64,000 nucleotides of DNA from Geodermatophilus africanus (GCF_900107105.1 NZ_FNOT01000009.1:62001-126000), one strand, 5' to 3'. Counted from the first letter of the stretch, positions 1 through 8,396 are shown. Numbers and translations: made by a program. The notes: generated by a model not told the origin, from the letters alone.

Positions 1-68
1 GAACCCCCACGCCCGATAAAGGGCACTAGCACCTCAAGCTAGCGCGTCTGCCATTCCGCCACCCGGAC
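1..68 (-). tRNA. tRNA-Leu (anticodon GAG), 3' part cut by the window edge
   Basis: Read on the minus strand from 68, the sequence starts with a GTCCGGG acceptor arm, then the class II D-arm GCGGAATGGCAGACGC, a 5-bp anticodon stem (CTAGC/GCTAG) around the loop TTGAGGT, a long variable arm and the start of the T arm (GGGGGTTC). The anticodon GAG reads CUC/CUU leucine codons. The long variable arm is typical of tRNA-Leu. About 18-20 nt of the 3' end lie outside the window. A TATGCT box read on the minus strand around 105-110 could be its -10 element. Confidence 0.93.
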
Positions 69-154
69 AGGTGAGCCGCTCTCGCGAGCGCCGGGAGCCA
101 GCATAACCGAGCCTCGGCCGGGGTCTGCAGACCCCCGGTGGCACGATCGTCGGC

Positions 155-1483
155 ATGTCCGAGCCCACTCCCGCCCTCCTCGCCCGAGCCCAAGACGAGG
201 TCGCGGAGCTGCTGTCCGACCTCATCCGCATCGACACCACCAACACCGGGGACACCGCGAGCGGCAAGGGCGAGCGGGCGGCGGCCGAGTGGGTGGCCGG
301 CAAGCTCGACGAGGTCGGGATCAGCAGCGTCGTCCACGAGTCCGAGCGGGGGAGAGCGAGCCTGGTCGCCCGCATCGAGGGCAGGGACCGGTCGAGGCCC
401 GCCCTGCTCGTCCACGGCCACCTGGACGTCGTTCCCGCCGACCCGGCCGAGTGGAGCGTGCACCCGTTCTCGGGCGAGGAGCGCGACGGCTACGTCTGGG
501 GCCGCGGTGCGGTCGACATGAAGGACATGGACGCGATGACCCTCGCGCTCGTCCGCGACTGGGCGCGCACCGGCGTGCAGCCGCCGCGGGACGTCGTCCT
601 GGCCTTCGTCGCCGACGAGGAGGCCGGCGGGAAGCTCGGCGCCCGCTACCTCGTCGAGGAGCACCCCGACCTGTTCGAGGGCTGCACGGAGGCGATCAGC
701 GAGGTCGGCGGCTTCTCCATCACCGTCCGCGACGACCTGCGCCTCTACCTCGTCCAGACCGCCGAGAAGGGCCTGGCCTGGATGCGGCTGACCGCCGGCG
801 GCAAGCCCGGGCACGGCTCCTTCGTGCACGACGACAACGCCGTCACCCGGCTCTGTCAGGCCGTCGCCCGCCTCGGCTCGGCCCGGCTGCCCACCACGCT
901 CACCCCGCCGATGCGCGCGTTCCTCGCCGCCGTCGAGGACGCCTACGGCATCGAGATCGACCCCGACGAGCCCGAGCAGGCCCTGGCCCGGCTGGGCAGC
1001 ATCAGCCGGATGATCGGCGCGGCCCTGCGCAACACGGTCAACCCGACCATGCTCGAGGCCGGCTACAAGGCCAACGTCATCCCCGGCACCGCCGGCGCGA
1101 CCGTCGACGGCCGCTTCCTCTTCGGGCAGGAGGAGGAGTTCGAGCGGCAGCTGGCGGGCCTGATCGGCGAGGGCGTGCAACGCGAGTGGCTGGTGCACGA
1201 CCAGGCCGTGGAGACGACGTTCGACGGCCCGCTGGTCGACGCGATGGTCGCCGCGCTCAAGGCCGAGGACGACGGCGCCCGGCCGGTGCCGTTCACCATG
1301 AGCGGCGGCACCGACGCCAAGAGCTTCGAGCGGCTGGGCATGCGCTGCTTCGGTTTCTCCCCGCTGCGGCTGCCGCCGGACCTGGACTTCGCCTCGCTGT
1401 TCCACGGCATCGACGAGCGGGTGCCGGTCGAGTCGCTGCGCTTCGGCGTCCGGGTGCTCGACCGGTTCCTGCGCGCCTGCTGA
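155..1483 (+). CDS. M20 family metallopeptidase (ArgE/DapE/CPG2-like)
   Basis: Cytoplasmic zinc-dependent hydrolase of 442 aa, the usual length for M20 amidohydrolases that cut small peptides or N-acyl amino acids. The family motifs are present: LLVHGHLDVVP at 84-94 with metal ligands His89 and Asp91, GRGAVDMK with bridging Asp121, and ADEEAGG with Glu155/Glu156 as general base and ligand. A lid/dimerisation domain lies around 200-330, and the last ligand is the His in the C-terminal SLFHGID motif. The substrate cannot be told from sequence. It stands alone, divergent from the tRNA gene, and is followed by a strong hairpin at 1491-1573. The ATG at 155 is the first plausible start. Confidence 0.93.
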   Translation: MSEPTPALLARAQDEVAELLSDLIRIDTTNTGDTASGKGERAAAEWVAGKLDEVGISSVVHESERGRASLVARIEGRDRSRPALLVHGHLDVVPADPAEWSVHPFSGEERDGYVWGRGAVDMKDMDAMTLALVRDWARTGVQPPRDVVLAFVADEEAGGKLGARYLVEEHPDLFEGCTEAISEVGGFSITVRDDLRLYLVQTAEKGLAWMRLTAGGKPGHGSFVHDDNAVTRLCQAVARLGSARLPTTLTPPMRAFLAAVEDAYGIEIDPDEPEQALARLGSISRMIGAALRNTVNPTMLEAGYKANVIPGTAGATVDGRFLFGQEEEFERQLAGLIGEGVQREWLVHDQAVETTFDGPLVDAMVAALKAEDDGARPVPFTMSGGTDAKSFERLGMRCFGFSPLRLPPDLDFASLFHGIDERVPVESLRFGVRVLDRFLRAC

Positions 1484-1490
1484 GCGCCTC

Positions 1491-1573
1491 CCCCCGACGA
1501 TCACGATGCTGCGGTGGCGACGCTCCGAGGGGCGGCGGCGTGTCGCCACCGCGGGTCCATGATCGTCCGGGGG
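1491..1573 (+). terminator. Long stem-loop downstream of the M20 peptidase
   Basis: Begins 7 nt after the stop codon. The inner arms GCGGTGGCGAC (1511-1521) and GTCGCCACCGC (1542-1552) pair perfectly. The outer arms CCCCCGACGATCA and TGATCGTCCGGGGG pair with one bulge. There is no U-tract, which is normal for actinobacterial hairpins that end or protect transcripts. Confidence 0.65.
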
Positions 1574-1622
1574 GCCGGGACGGGGCCTCGAAGGACCCGC
1601 ACCCGCGTGGTGTGATGCCACA

Positions 1623-2426
1623 GTGACCGCTCCCACACCCCGTCCCGGTTCCGTCGCACTCGTCACCGGGGGGACCGGCGGCTTCGGCCGGGCCCTCGCC
1701 GCGAAGCTGGGGGAGCGCGGGGTGACCGTCGTCCTCGCCGACCTCGACAGCGAGCGGGCGCGGGCCACGGCCGCCGACCTGGGCGCGGAGTTCGAGGTCC
1801 TCGACGTCACCGACCGGGCGGCCAACGTCGCCGTCGTCGAGCGCATCGAGGCCCGGCACGGCCGGCTCGACGCCGCCTACCTCAACGCCGGCATTTCCGC
1901 GGCGGAGTCCGACGACGAGGTCGACCTCGACGAGTTCCTGCACGTGGTGGACGTCGACCTGTTCGGCGTGGTCTACGGCACCCTCGCCGCCCGCCCGGCC
2001 ATCAGGCGGGCCGGCGGCGGCGCGCTCGTCGTCACGGCGTCCCTGGCCGGGCTCTCGCCGATGGCCACCGACCCCGGCTACAGCGTCGCCAAGGCCGGCG
2101 CCGTCGCCTTCGTCCGCTCGATGGCCCCCCGGCTGGCCCGAGAGGGGACGACGATCAGCGCGATCTGCCCCGGCTTCGCCGACACCGCGATCATCGACCC
2201 GATCCGCGACCAGTTCACCCAGGCCGGCTTCCCGGTGCTCTCCGCCGGGGAGGTGGCCGACGCGATGGTCCTGGCCTGGACGTCGGGCGAGCCGGGCGCG
2301 GCCTACGTCGTCCAGCCGGGCGTCGGCACCGTGCCCTACCGCTTCAAGGGCGTGCCCAGCGCGAAGACGACGAGCGGCGAGACCGCCGTCGTCCCGGAGG
2401 CGCTGCGCCCGCCGTCGATGCGCTGA
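1623..2426 (+). CDS. SDR family NAD(P)-dependent oxidoreductase
   Basis: Classical short-chain dehydrogenase/reductase of 267 aa. The nucleotide-binding motif TGGTGGFG lies at 15-22, and Asp40/Asp42 at the end of beta-2 suggests NAD preference. The structural NAG motif is at 88-90. The catalytic residues are Ser140 (VVTAS), Tyr153 and Lys157 (YSVAK). The substrate is unknown. The start is a GTG at 1623, 139 bp after the peptidase, with the hairpin between, so it is probably a separate transcript. It converges with the methyltransferase that ends at 2431, leaving only a 4-bp gap. Confidence 0.93.
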   Translation: MTAPTPRPGSVALVTGGTGGFGRALAAKLGERGVTVVLADLDSERARATAADLGAEFEVLDVTDRAANVAVVERIEARHGRLDAAYLNAGISAAESDDEVDLDEFLHVVDVDLFGVVYGTLAARPAIRRAGGGALVVTASLAGLSPMATDPGYSVAKAGAVAFVRSMAPRLAREGTTISAICPGFADTAIIDPIRDQFTQAGFPVLSAGEVADAMVLAWTSGEPGAAYVVQPGVGTVPYRFKGVPSAKTTSGETAVVPEALRPPSMR

Positions 2427-2430
2427 AGCT

Positions 2431-3000
2431 CTAGGACGTGCCGGCGCGGCAGGCGTACAGGAACGCCGGCGGCACGTTCCACGGCGTGATCTTCTGCTGC
2501 ACCGACGGGAAGCGGCGGCGCAGCTCGCGCCGGATCAGCGGCGAGTACTGGATCACCAGGAGCACCCCCTGGGGGGCCAGCGCGACCGGGAGTAGGTCCA
2601 GCACCCGGCGACGCAGCCCGGCATCGAAGGACGTGTAGGGCAGCGCGGAGACCAGCACGTCGGCCCGCTTGCCGCCCAGGTGCGCGTCCAGGTTCTCCGC
2701 CGAGTCGCACACCACCTGCAGCCGGGGGTCGTCGTAGCGCTCGTCGAGCAGCTTGGCCAGGTCCGGGTCGATCTCCAGCGACACCAGCCGCGCGTTCGGT
2801 CCCAGCCGGGCGAGGATCTCGCCGGTCTGCACCCCGGTGCCCGCGCCGAGCTCCACGACCAGGTCGGCGCGGGGGACGTCGGCCAGGTCCAGCATGTCCC
2901 GGACCGCCCACCGCGAGGTCGGGAGGATGGCGCCCACCTGGCGCGGGTTCGCGACGAAGGCGCGCAGGAAGCGGAACCGATCGGTCAGGGTCTCTCGCAT
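2431..3000 (-). CDS. Class I SAM-dependent methyltransferase (PmtA/KsgA-like fold)
   Basis: A 189-aa protein with the SAM-binding motif VVELGAGTG at 48-56 and an acidic residue (SLEID) at the end of beta-2. The N-terminal FLRAFVANPRQVGAILPTS is typical of bacterial phospholipid N-methyltransferase-like proteins and their rRNA dimethylase relatives. The likely substrate is therefore a phospholipid or another small amine; this is inferred from similarity remembered, not tested. The ATG at 3000 was chosen over upstream in-frame codons because homologues begin with this FLRxF segment. The extra N-terminal sequence of the longest frame is arginine- and proline-rich and looks non-coding. Confidence 0.85.
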   Translation of the reverse strand: MRETLTDRFRFLRAFVANPRQVGAILPTSRWAVRDMLDLADVPRADLVVELGAGTGVQTGEILARLGPNARLVSLEIDPDLAKLLDERYDDPRLQVVCDSAENLDAHLGGKRADVLVSALPYTSFDAGLRRRVLDLLPVALAPQGVLLVIQYSPLIRRELRRRFPSVQQKITPWNVPPAFLYACRAGTS

Positions 3001-3110
3001 GCCGTCCTCCCCGGCCGCCCGGGGCCGGCGGCGGTCCTCCGAACCCTGACACGCCCACGGCCGGTCAGCGACCGCAGGGGGCAGCGCACCGGCGGAGGCC
3101 GGTCGGCGCT

Positions 3111-3317
3111 TCAGATGTGCGGCTTGGGCAGGTAGGACAGCCTGGCCCGGCGGCGCAGGATCACCTTGCACGTGCCGTCGGCGTGCAGCTGCAGCCGGGC
3201 CAGTTCCCAGCCGCCGGTGTCCGCCTGCAGACTCAGCATGGTCGCCGCTGCGGACCGGGACGTACCCGGCGGGATCCGCAGCGGCGCGAACTCGTAATCC
3301 CCGGCGACCGCCTCCAC
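3111..3317 (-). CDS. DUF5703 family small protein
   Basis: A 68-aa basic protein that matches the actinobacterial DUF5703 pattern: DYEFAPLRIPPGTSR, then GGWELARLQLHADGT, then a basic strand KVILRRRARL. The function is unknown. The GTG start at 3317 gives VEAVAGDYEF, the usual beginning of the family; GGAGG lies about 15 nt upstream. The longer frame upstream is Gly/Arg-rich and not conserved. It lies 111 bp upstream of the methyltransferase on the same strand and diverges from the small acidic protein at 3474. Confidence 0.75.
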   Translation of the reverse strand: MEAVAGDYEFAPLRIPPGTSRSAAATMLSLQADTGGWELARLQLHADGTCKVILRRRARLSYLPKPHI

Positions 3318-3473
3318 CCGGCCGATTGTGCCCTCCGGACGCCCGCCGGTCACGTGACCGTCACCTCCCCGACCGCGCCGCGCCACCCGCCGGCCGTCGT
3401 CCCCGGTCCTGTCCGGCGGAGCCGCGGGCGGCAGGATGGGGCCCACCCACCCCCGCGACGCACGGAGGACGAC

Positions 3474-3740
3474 GTGACCGCACCCGGCAACGACGTGCCC
3501 GACGCCGACCGCGCCGAGCAGGAGGCCCCGCTCGACGCGCCGGCCGTCGCCCTCGCCGGCGAGGCGACCCCGCCAGGAGCGGACGTGCCCGAAGCCGACG
3601 CCCTGGAGCAGCAGCTCGCCGCCCGCCCGGGGGAGGCCGGCAGCCCGCAGCGCGCGGTCGGCGACCGGGAGGCCGACGTCGCCGACGTCCTCGAGCAGCA
3701 GGCCGACGTCCCCGTCGACGACGACGACGCCCCGCTGTAG
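3474..3740 (+). CDS. Small acidic hypothetical protein with internal repeats
   Basis: An 88-aa strongly acidic, low-complexity protein. It has no recognised domain, signal peptide or membrane segment. A short motif recurs (VPDADRAEQEA, VPEADALEQQ, VADVLEQQADVP), which suggests a repeated helical or disordered unit. The start is a GTG at 3474 with the Shine-Dalgarno ACGGAGGA about 7 nt upstream. Comparable short VPEADxxEQ proteins occur in related actinobacteria, but I know no function. Confidence 0.7.
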   Translation: MTAPGNDVPDADRAEQEAPLDAPAVALAGEATPPGADVPEADALEQQLAARPGEAGSPQRAVGDREADVADVLEQQADVPVDDDDAPL

Positions 3741-3762
3741 CCCCCGCGGGCAGGCCCGGGCT

Positions 3763-5370
3763 TCAGGGGAGCAGCAGGGCGCTGAGCACCTGGGTGGCAG
3801 CGGCCGCGCCTGTCGGCGCCGGCACGGGGGCCGCGAAGACCGTCTCCTGACGGCAGACGGTGCCCGCGGCGGGCAGGTTGCCGTCGACCAGGTAGGCCTC
3901 GGTGCTGCGGTCGATGCAGGCTGATGCGCCGCCGTACGCGGCGTGCCCGTCGCCCTCCATCGTCAGCAGCCGGGCCGTCCCGAGGTCGTCGGCCAGCCGC
4001 TCGGCCCAGGCGTACGGCGTCGCCGGGTCGTAGGTCGTGCCGATCACCAGCGGCGCCGGGGCGGACCCCGACGCCTCGAAGGGCCCGGCGAAGGCGTCCT
4101 CGTCGCGCACGGGCCACAGCGCGTAGTGGATCTCGGTGTACCCGCTGTTGCCGCCGAAGTGCGGGAAGGACGCCCAGGCCTCCGCGCCGCGGTCCAGGTA
4201 GACCTGCAGGTCGTCCTGCGGGTAGTGCTGCTCGGACGCGCTGATGGCGAACTGCCGGTCGCCAGGGGTGCTGTCGGCCAGGAACACCTGGTCTATCAGC
4301 GCCCGGATGAACGAGGCGTCCCCGTTGGCGGCCTCGGACAGCACTAGACCCAGCAGGCCCCACAGCTGCTTGGCGTAGAGCAACCGAGCGGTGACCAGCC
4401 GGATGTCGTCCGCGGTGACCGGCCGGGGGTCGGCGGGATAGGCGTCGGCCGGGACGGGCCTGGCCTCGGCCCCGGCCAGCAGCTGGTCGTAGGCCAGGTA
4501 GGGGTCAGTGCCACCGAAGCCGGAGCAGGCGACCTGGTCCACGGCGCAGGCCTCGGTGAAGCGGGCCAGCGCGATCTCGAAGCCGCCGGCTTGTTCCGCG
4601 GTGAAGCTCAACGGGTCGTTGACATACCCCTCGGCATCGACGGCGGCGTCCAGCACCAGCGCGCGATATCCGTCCGGGAACAGGCTGGCGTAGGTGGCGC
4701 CGATGGCGGTGCCGTAGGAGAACCCCAGGTAGCTGAGTTGCTCGTCGCCGACCGCCGCGCGCAGCAGGTCCAGGTCGCGGGCAACGTTGGCGGTCGAGAG
4801 GTGCTCGAGGATCGGGCCGTTGGTCGCGAGGCAGGCGTCGACGTAGCGCTCCGCCCGGGCCACGAGGGCGTCCAGGTCGACGTCGAGCGGGGTCGGCGTC
4901 GGGGTCACGACGGGGCCTCCGGTTTCCGGGTCGACCTGGCAGTCGATCGCCGGCGTGCTCGGCGCGACCCCTCGCGGCGCGAAGGCGACGATGTCGAAGC
5001 GCGGGTTGAGGCCGGCGAAGCGGTCGGCGCCGGCCTGCTGCAGGCGCGTCACGTACTCCCCGCCGGGGCCGCCGGGGTTGACGAACAACGACCCGATCCG
5101 GTTGGCCTGGTCGGTGGCCGGGACGCGCGCGAGGGCGATCTGCACCCGCGCGCCTTCGGGCTGGTCGTGGTCCATCGGCAGGTCGGCGGTCGCGCACTGC
5201 ACACCGGCCGCGGTGGCCGGCTCCGTCATCCCGCAGGCTGCCCACGTCAGCTGCGGGACGGCGCCGGGCAGCGGCTCCGTCGCCGCAGCAGCGCCGGCGA
5301 CTGTGGTCCCGCCGCCGGAGACCAAGGCGGCCACCGCCACCACGACGAGCGTTCGCGTGCACCTGACCAC
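3763..5370 (-). CDS. Secreted alpha/beta hydrolase, tripeptidyl aminopeptidase (TAP)-like
   Basis: A 535-aa exported serine hydrolase. An N-terminal signal peptide (hydrophobic core about 8-27, AGA-A cleavage region) is followed by the TAP-family catalytic domain. The oxyanion region is SLFVNPGGPGG (94-104), the nucleophile is Ser218 in GFSYGTAIG, and a C-terminal TAP-like domain carries EGDGHAAYGG with the catalytic His. Relatives cut tripeptides or esters outside the cell. The conserved DPRGVGRS motif is altered here to APRGVAPS (131-138). The GTG at 5370 was chosen because GAGGAG lies 9 nt upstream and it starts exactly at a signal peptide. It diverges from the DUF2470 gene. Confidence 0.88.
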   Translation of the reverse strand: MVRCTRTLVVVAVAALVSGGGTTVAGAAAATEPLPGAVPQLTWAACGMTEPATAAGVQCATADLPMDHDQPEGARVQIALARVPATDQANRIGSLFVNPGGPGGEYVTRLQQAGADRFAGLNPRFDIVAFAPRGVAPSTPAIDCQVDPETGGPVVTPTPTPLDVDLDALVARAERYVDACLATNGPILEHLSTANVARDLDLLRAAVGDEQLSYLGFSYGTAIGATYASLFPDGYRALVLDAAVDAEGYVNDPLSFTAEQAGGFEIALARFTEACAVDQVACSGFGGTDPYLAYDQLLAGAEARPVPADAYPADPRPVTADDIRLVTARLLYAKQLWGLLGLVLSEAANGDASFIRALIDQVFLADSTPGDRQFAISASEQHYPQDDLQVYLDRGAEAWASFPHFGGNSGYTEIHYALWPVRDEDAFAGPFEASGSAPAPLVIGTTYDPATPYAWAERLADDLGTARLLTMEGDGHAAYGGASACIDRSTEAYLVDGNLPAAGTVCRQETVFAAPVPAPTGAAAATQVLSALLLP

Positions 5371-5525
5371 GGACCCCAGCTCCTCAGAGGACGCCGGGGC
5401 GCCGGGGAGCCAGCGCCCCGTGAACGGCGGCCATGAGACACCCGGGACGATCCCGCGGGCAAGGCCGCGGCCTGGCACCCCGGCGCGTCGCCCGCGGCGC
5501 GCCGGGAGGCTCCACCGTCCGCAGG

Positions 5526-5544
5526 TCAGGTTAGGCTCACCTAA
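5526..5544 (+). promoter_or_regulatory. Iron box (IdeR/DtxR operator) upstream of the DUF2470 gene
   Basis: TCAGGTTAGGCTCACCTAA matches the 19-bp consensus TTAGGTTAGGCTAACCTAA at 17 of 19 positions, keeping the symmetric core. It overlaps a TAGGCT -10 hexamer (5532-5537). With a start near 5544 the transcript would have about a 26-nt leader carrying the GAGGGA ribosome site before GTG 5570. IdeR-Fe2+ bound here would block RNA polymerase when iron is plentiful. Confidence 0.8.
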
Positions 5545-5569
5545 CTCGTTGCCGACCCGAGGGAGCCCC

Positions 5570-6340
5570 GTGACGTCGAGCCCCGCAGCGCCCGCCCTCC
5601 GTGCCGACGCTCCCGAGCGCGCCCGCACCGTCGCCGGCCGGACGCCGGCCGCGCTGTGCGTGCGCGGCCTGGCCGCCGGCCGTCCGCTGGCGCACGCGAC
5701 GACCGCCTCGGGCGTGACGTACGTGCTGGTGCCGACCGGCGGGGAGGTCGACACCGTGCTCGCCGGTCACGACGACCTGACCGCCGTCCTCATGGTCAGC
5801 GACCGGGCGCCGCTGCCGCTGCGGGACCGGCTGCGCGCCCAGGTGTGGCTCTCCGGGTGGCTCGCGCCCGTGCACCCGGCCACGCGGCGTGCCGCGGCGC
5901 TCGCCTTCGCCGAGGCCCGGCCGGTGAGCCCGCTGCTCGACGTGGGGCGGGGGGTCACACTGCTGCGGCTCGACGTGGCCGAGGTGGTGCTGCGGGAGGG
6001 CGGGCACTGCACGGAGGTCGGCCCGCAGGCCCACGCGCAGGCCCGGCCGGACCCGCTGGCCGCCGTCGAGGCGCAGGTGCTGCAGCACCTCGACCGGGAC
6101 CACCCCGAGGTGCTCGACCTGCTGCGACGCCGCATCCCGGCCGGCGACCTCGGACCGCGGGACGTCGTCCGCCCCCTGGGGCTGGACCGCTTCGGCTTCC
6201 GGCTGCGCATCGAGCGGCCCGTCGGGCACCGTGACCTGCGGGTGCCCTTCGCCCGGCCGCTGACCTGCCCCGGGCAGCTGCAGGCCGCCACCCGTCAGCT
6301 CGTCTGCGCCGCCCGGGCGGCCCGGGCGGCCCGGGCATAG
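5570..6340 (+). CDS. DUF2470 domain-containing protein, probably iron-regulated
   Basis: A 256-aa cytoplasmic protein. The N-terminal part (about 10-160) resembles the flavin-reductase-like split barrel of haem-utilisation proteins; the C-terminal part (about 165-245) is the DUF2470 alpha/beta domain found at the end of HugZ-type proteins. No catalytic residues can be assigned. The GTG at 5570 follows GAGGGA, and an iron box lies 26 bp upstream, supporting a role in iron or haem metabolism. The tail is a simple Ala-Arg-Ala-Ala run encoded by repeated GGCCCGGGC units. It converges with the RecD-like gene that ends at 6384. Confidence 0.8.
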   Translation: MTSSPAAPALRADAPERARTVAGRTPAALCVRGLAAGRPLAHATTASGVTYVLVPTGGEVDTVLAGHDDLTAVLMVSDRAPLPLRDRLRAQVWLSGWLAPVHPATRRAAALAFAEARPVSPLLDVGRGVTLLRLDVAEVVLREGGHCTEVGPQAHAQARPDPLAAVEAQVLQHLDRDHPEVLDLLRRRIPAGDLGPRDVVRPLGLDRFGFRLRIERPVGHRDLRVPFARPLTCPGQLQAATRQLVCAARAARAARA

Positions 6341-6383
6341 AGGCGGTGCACACGTCCCGGCCCTGCAGACGTGGGTGTCGGTT

Positions 6384-8396
6384 CTATGCCTCGGCGTTCT
6401 CCGCCAGCAGCTGGGCCAGCCGGGTGCGCCGCGGCCGGACGTCGACCTGGCTCACCGCGCGGGCCAGCGCGGCCCCGGAGGCGTGCACGACCGACAGGTG
6501 CCGCTGGGCGCGGGTCAGCGCGGTGTAGACCAGCGGCCGCGAGAGCATCCCGCCGGCCTCCGGCGGCAGGACGACGACCACGCCGGGCCACTCCGAGCCC
6601 TGCGCGCGGTGCACGGTGATCGCCCAGCCGTGCCGCAGGTCGCTCATCGCCTTCCCGGTCACCGTCACCGGCCCGGAGGCGAAGTCGACGTCGAGCGTGC
6701 CGTCGCCGGTGCCGGTGACCACGCCGACCTCGCCGTTGGCGAACCCGATCGGCTCGAGGTCCAGGTGGTTGGCCGTGGCCACCACCCGGTCGCCGACGTC
6801 GAAGCCCCAGACCGTGCCGTCGCCCGGGTTGAGCTGCGCCTTCAGGGCCCTGTTCAGCTCGATCGTCCCCGCCGGACCGCGATGCACCGGCGTGACCACC
6901 TGCACGGTCGCCGGGTCGATCTTCAGCGCCCGCGGGATCGAGTCGGTGACCAGCTGCACCACCCGCCTGGCCGCCTCCGCGCTGCCCGACGCCGGGACGA
7001 CGACCACCTCGCGGTCGGGGGAGTCCACCGGCGGCAGCTCCCCGGCCCGGACGGCGTTGGCCAGCCGCGCGATCGCGCCGCCCTCGGCCTGCCGGTACAG
7101 CGTGGTCAGCTCGGTGACCGGGACGACGCCCGAGTCGATGAGGTCGCCCAGCACGTGCCCCGGGCCGATCGAGGGCAGCTGCGCGGGGTCCCCGACGAGC
7201 AGCAGGTGGGTGCCGTCCTGGCAGGCCTCCAGCAGCGCGGCGGTGAGCTCGACGTCGAGCATGGAGGCCTCGTCGACGACCACCACGTCGGCGTCCAGCG
7301 GCCACTCCTCGTTGCGGGCGAACCCGCCCGAGGTGCCCTGCGCGCCCAGCAGCCGGTGCACCGTGACCGCCGGGTGGTCGGTCAGCTCCTCCAGCCGCTT
7401 GGCCGCCCGCCCGGTCGGGGCCGCGAGCGCGACCTCGGTGCCCTTGGACTGCAGCAGCCGCACCACCGCGGCGACCGTGCGGCTCTTGCCCGTCCCGGGC
7501 CCGCCGGTCAGCAGGCTGACGCCGGCGCCCAGCACCTGCGCCACGGCCTGCTTCTGCGCGTCGTCGAGGCCCTTGGCCACCGACCGGACGGCGGCGGGGT
7601 CGGCGATCCGCTCCGCGGTGGCCGCCAGCCTGGCCACGTTCTCCGCGACGGCCTCCTCGGCCATCCCGTAGCGGGCCAGCGACAGCATCCGTACGGCCTC
7701 GGTCCGGGTTCCCTCGCGAGCTTGCGAGCGGAGGGCAGACCGAGGTCCTTCTCCCGGCTCGGGCAGCTCGTCGAGATCGGCGTCCTCGTCGAGATCCGGC
7801 TCCGGGGGCTCGTGCTCGAGCACCTCGCCGGACTCGACCGCCGCGACGATCGCCGTGGCCGGGTCGGCCACTCCCTCGGCGCGCAGCGCGGCGACCACCA
7901 GATCGGCGGGGAGGACGGTGTGCCCGTCGCGGGTCGCCGTCCGCAGGGTCTGGGCCACGATCGCCCGGCCGCGGCGACCGTCCTGCTTGTCGGCCCCGGG
8001 CAGGACGGCGATGGCCAGCCGGTCGGCGTCGCCGAGGGTGACCCCGGTCAGGCCGAGCAGCGCCCACGGGTCGTCACGCAGCCGGCGGGCGGCGTCGTTG
8101 CCGAGGGCGTCGGCGGCGGACGAGGCGAGCTTGGCGTCCAGCCCCGCCCCGACCAGCAGCGCCACGACCTCGTAGGTGGGCTGCGCGGACAGGAAGCCGG
8201 AGAACAGCCGCTCGGCGCGCTGCCGGCCCACGCGGGGCAGCTTCAGCAGCCGGTCGGCGGTGACGTCGTCGGGGGAGGTGATCCCGGCGGCCGGCAGCTC
8301 GGCGGCCGCCCGCTTGCCCAGGCCCGGCCACAGGCCGGCCGCGCAGAAGGCGGCGAACACCGGCTCGGCGCCCGGCGTGGTCGGAGCCGCGGTCAC
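6384..8396 (-). CDS. RecD-like helicase (HhH domain plus AAA ATPase, RecD2 type)
   Basis: A 670-aa superfamily 1B helicase. An N-terminal helix-hairpin-helix region (about 25-66, LPRVGRQRAERL) precedes a winged region. An acidic linker (196-216) follows, then the motor: Walker A GGPGTGKS at 298-305, Walker B VVVDEASM, the LVGDPAQLPSIGPG motif, and a C-terminal HRAQGSEWP / YTALTRAQ domain. It probably unwinds 5'-tailed DNA in repair; it lacks RecBC context, so the exact role is open. GAGGAGGT lies 3 nt before GTG 8396. Residues about 217-236 (GPRSALRSQAREGTRTEAVR) are encoded by a copy of the dispersed intergenic repeat, apparently inserted in frame. Confidence 0.88.
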   Translation of the reverse strand: MTAAPTTPGAEPVFAAFCAAGLWPGLGKRAAAELPAAGITSPDDVTADRLLKLPRVGRQRAERLFSGFLSAQPTYEVVALLVGAGLDAKLASSAADALGNDAARRLRDDPWALLGLTGVTLGDADRLAIAVLPGADKQDGRRGRAIVAQTLRTATRDGHTVLPADLVVAALRAEGVADPATAIVAAVESGEVLEHEPPEPDLDEDADLDELPEPGEGPRSALRSQAREGTRTEAVRMLSLARYGMAEEAVAENVARLAATAERIADPAAVRSVAKGLDDAQKQAVAQVLGAGVSLLTGGPGTGKSRTVAAVVRLLQSKGTEVALAAPTGRAAKRLEELTDHPAVTVHRLLGAQGTSGGFARNEEWPLDADVVVVDEASMLDVELTAALLEACQDGTHLLLVGDPAQLPSIGPGHVLGDLIDSGVVPVTELTTLYRQAEGGAIARLANAVRAGELPPVDSPDREVVVVPASGSAEAARRVVQLVTDSIPRALKIDPATVQVVTPVHRGPAGTIELNRALKAQLNPGDGTVWGFDVGDRVVATANHLDLEPIGFANGEVGVVTGTGDGTLDVDFASGPVTVTGKAMSDLRHGWAITVHRAQGSEWPGVVVVLPPEAGGMLSRPLVYTALTRAQRHLSVVHASGAALARAVSQVDVRPRRTRLAQLLAENAEA
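7713..7762 (-). repeat. Dispersed repeat copy inside the RecD-like gene
   Basis: Read on the minus strand this segment carries GAAGGACC, then CTGCCCTCCGCTCGCAAGCTCGC in pieces, then AGGGAACCC. This is the order of blocks seen in the intergenic repeat copies (GAAGGACCCC, CTGCCCCCC, CTCGCAGGCTCG, GGGCCCTGC). It lies in the linker between the HhH and ATPase domains and stays in frame. Confidence 0.5.

Noticed and set aside
120-135. Palindrome GGGGTCTGCAGACCCC between the tRNA and the M20 gene
   Set aside because: It is perfect, but short, G+C-rich and unrelated to any site I know. It could be an operator, but nothing else supports it.
26-1846. 606-residue open frame on the minus strand opposite the M20 peptidase and SDR
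   Set aside because: It is antisense to two clear genes. Its composition (Arg, Gly, Val, Asp-rich) is what G+C-rich antisense frames give, and it contains no recognisable motif.
6340-6386. Imperfect inverted repeat between the DUF2470 and RecD-like genes
   Set aside because: The CATAGA.../...TCTATG arms pair poorly inside, so I did not call a terminator.
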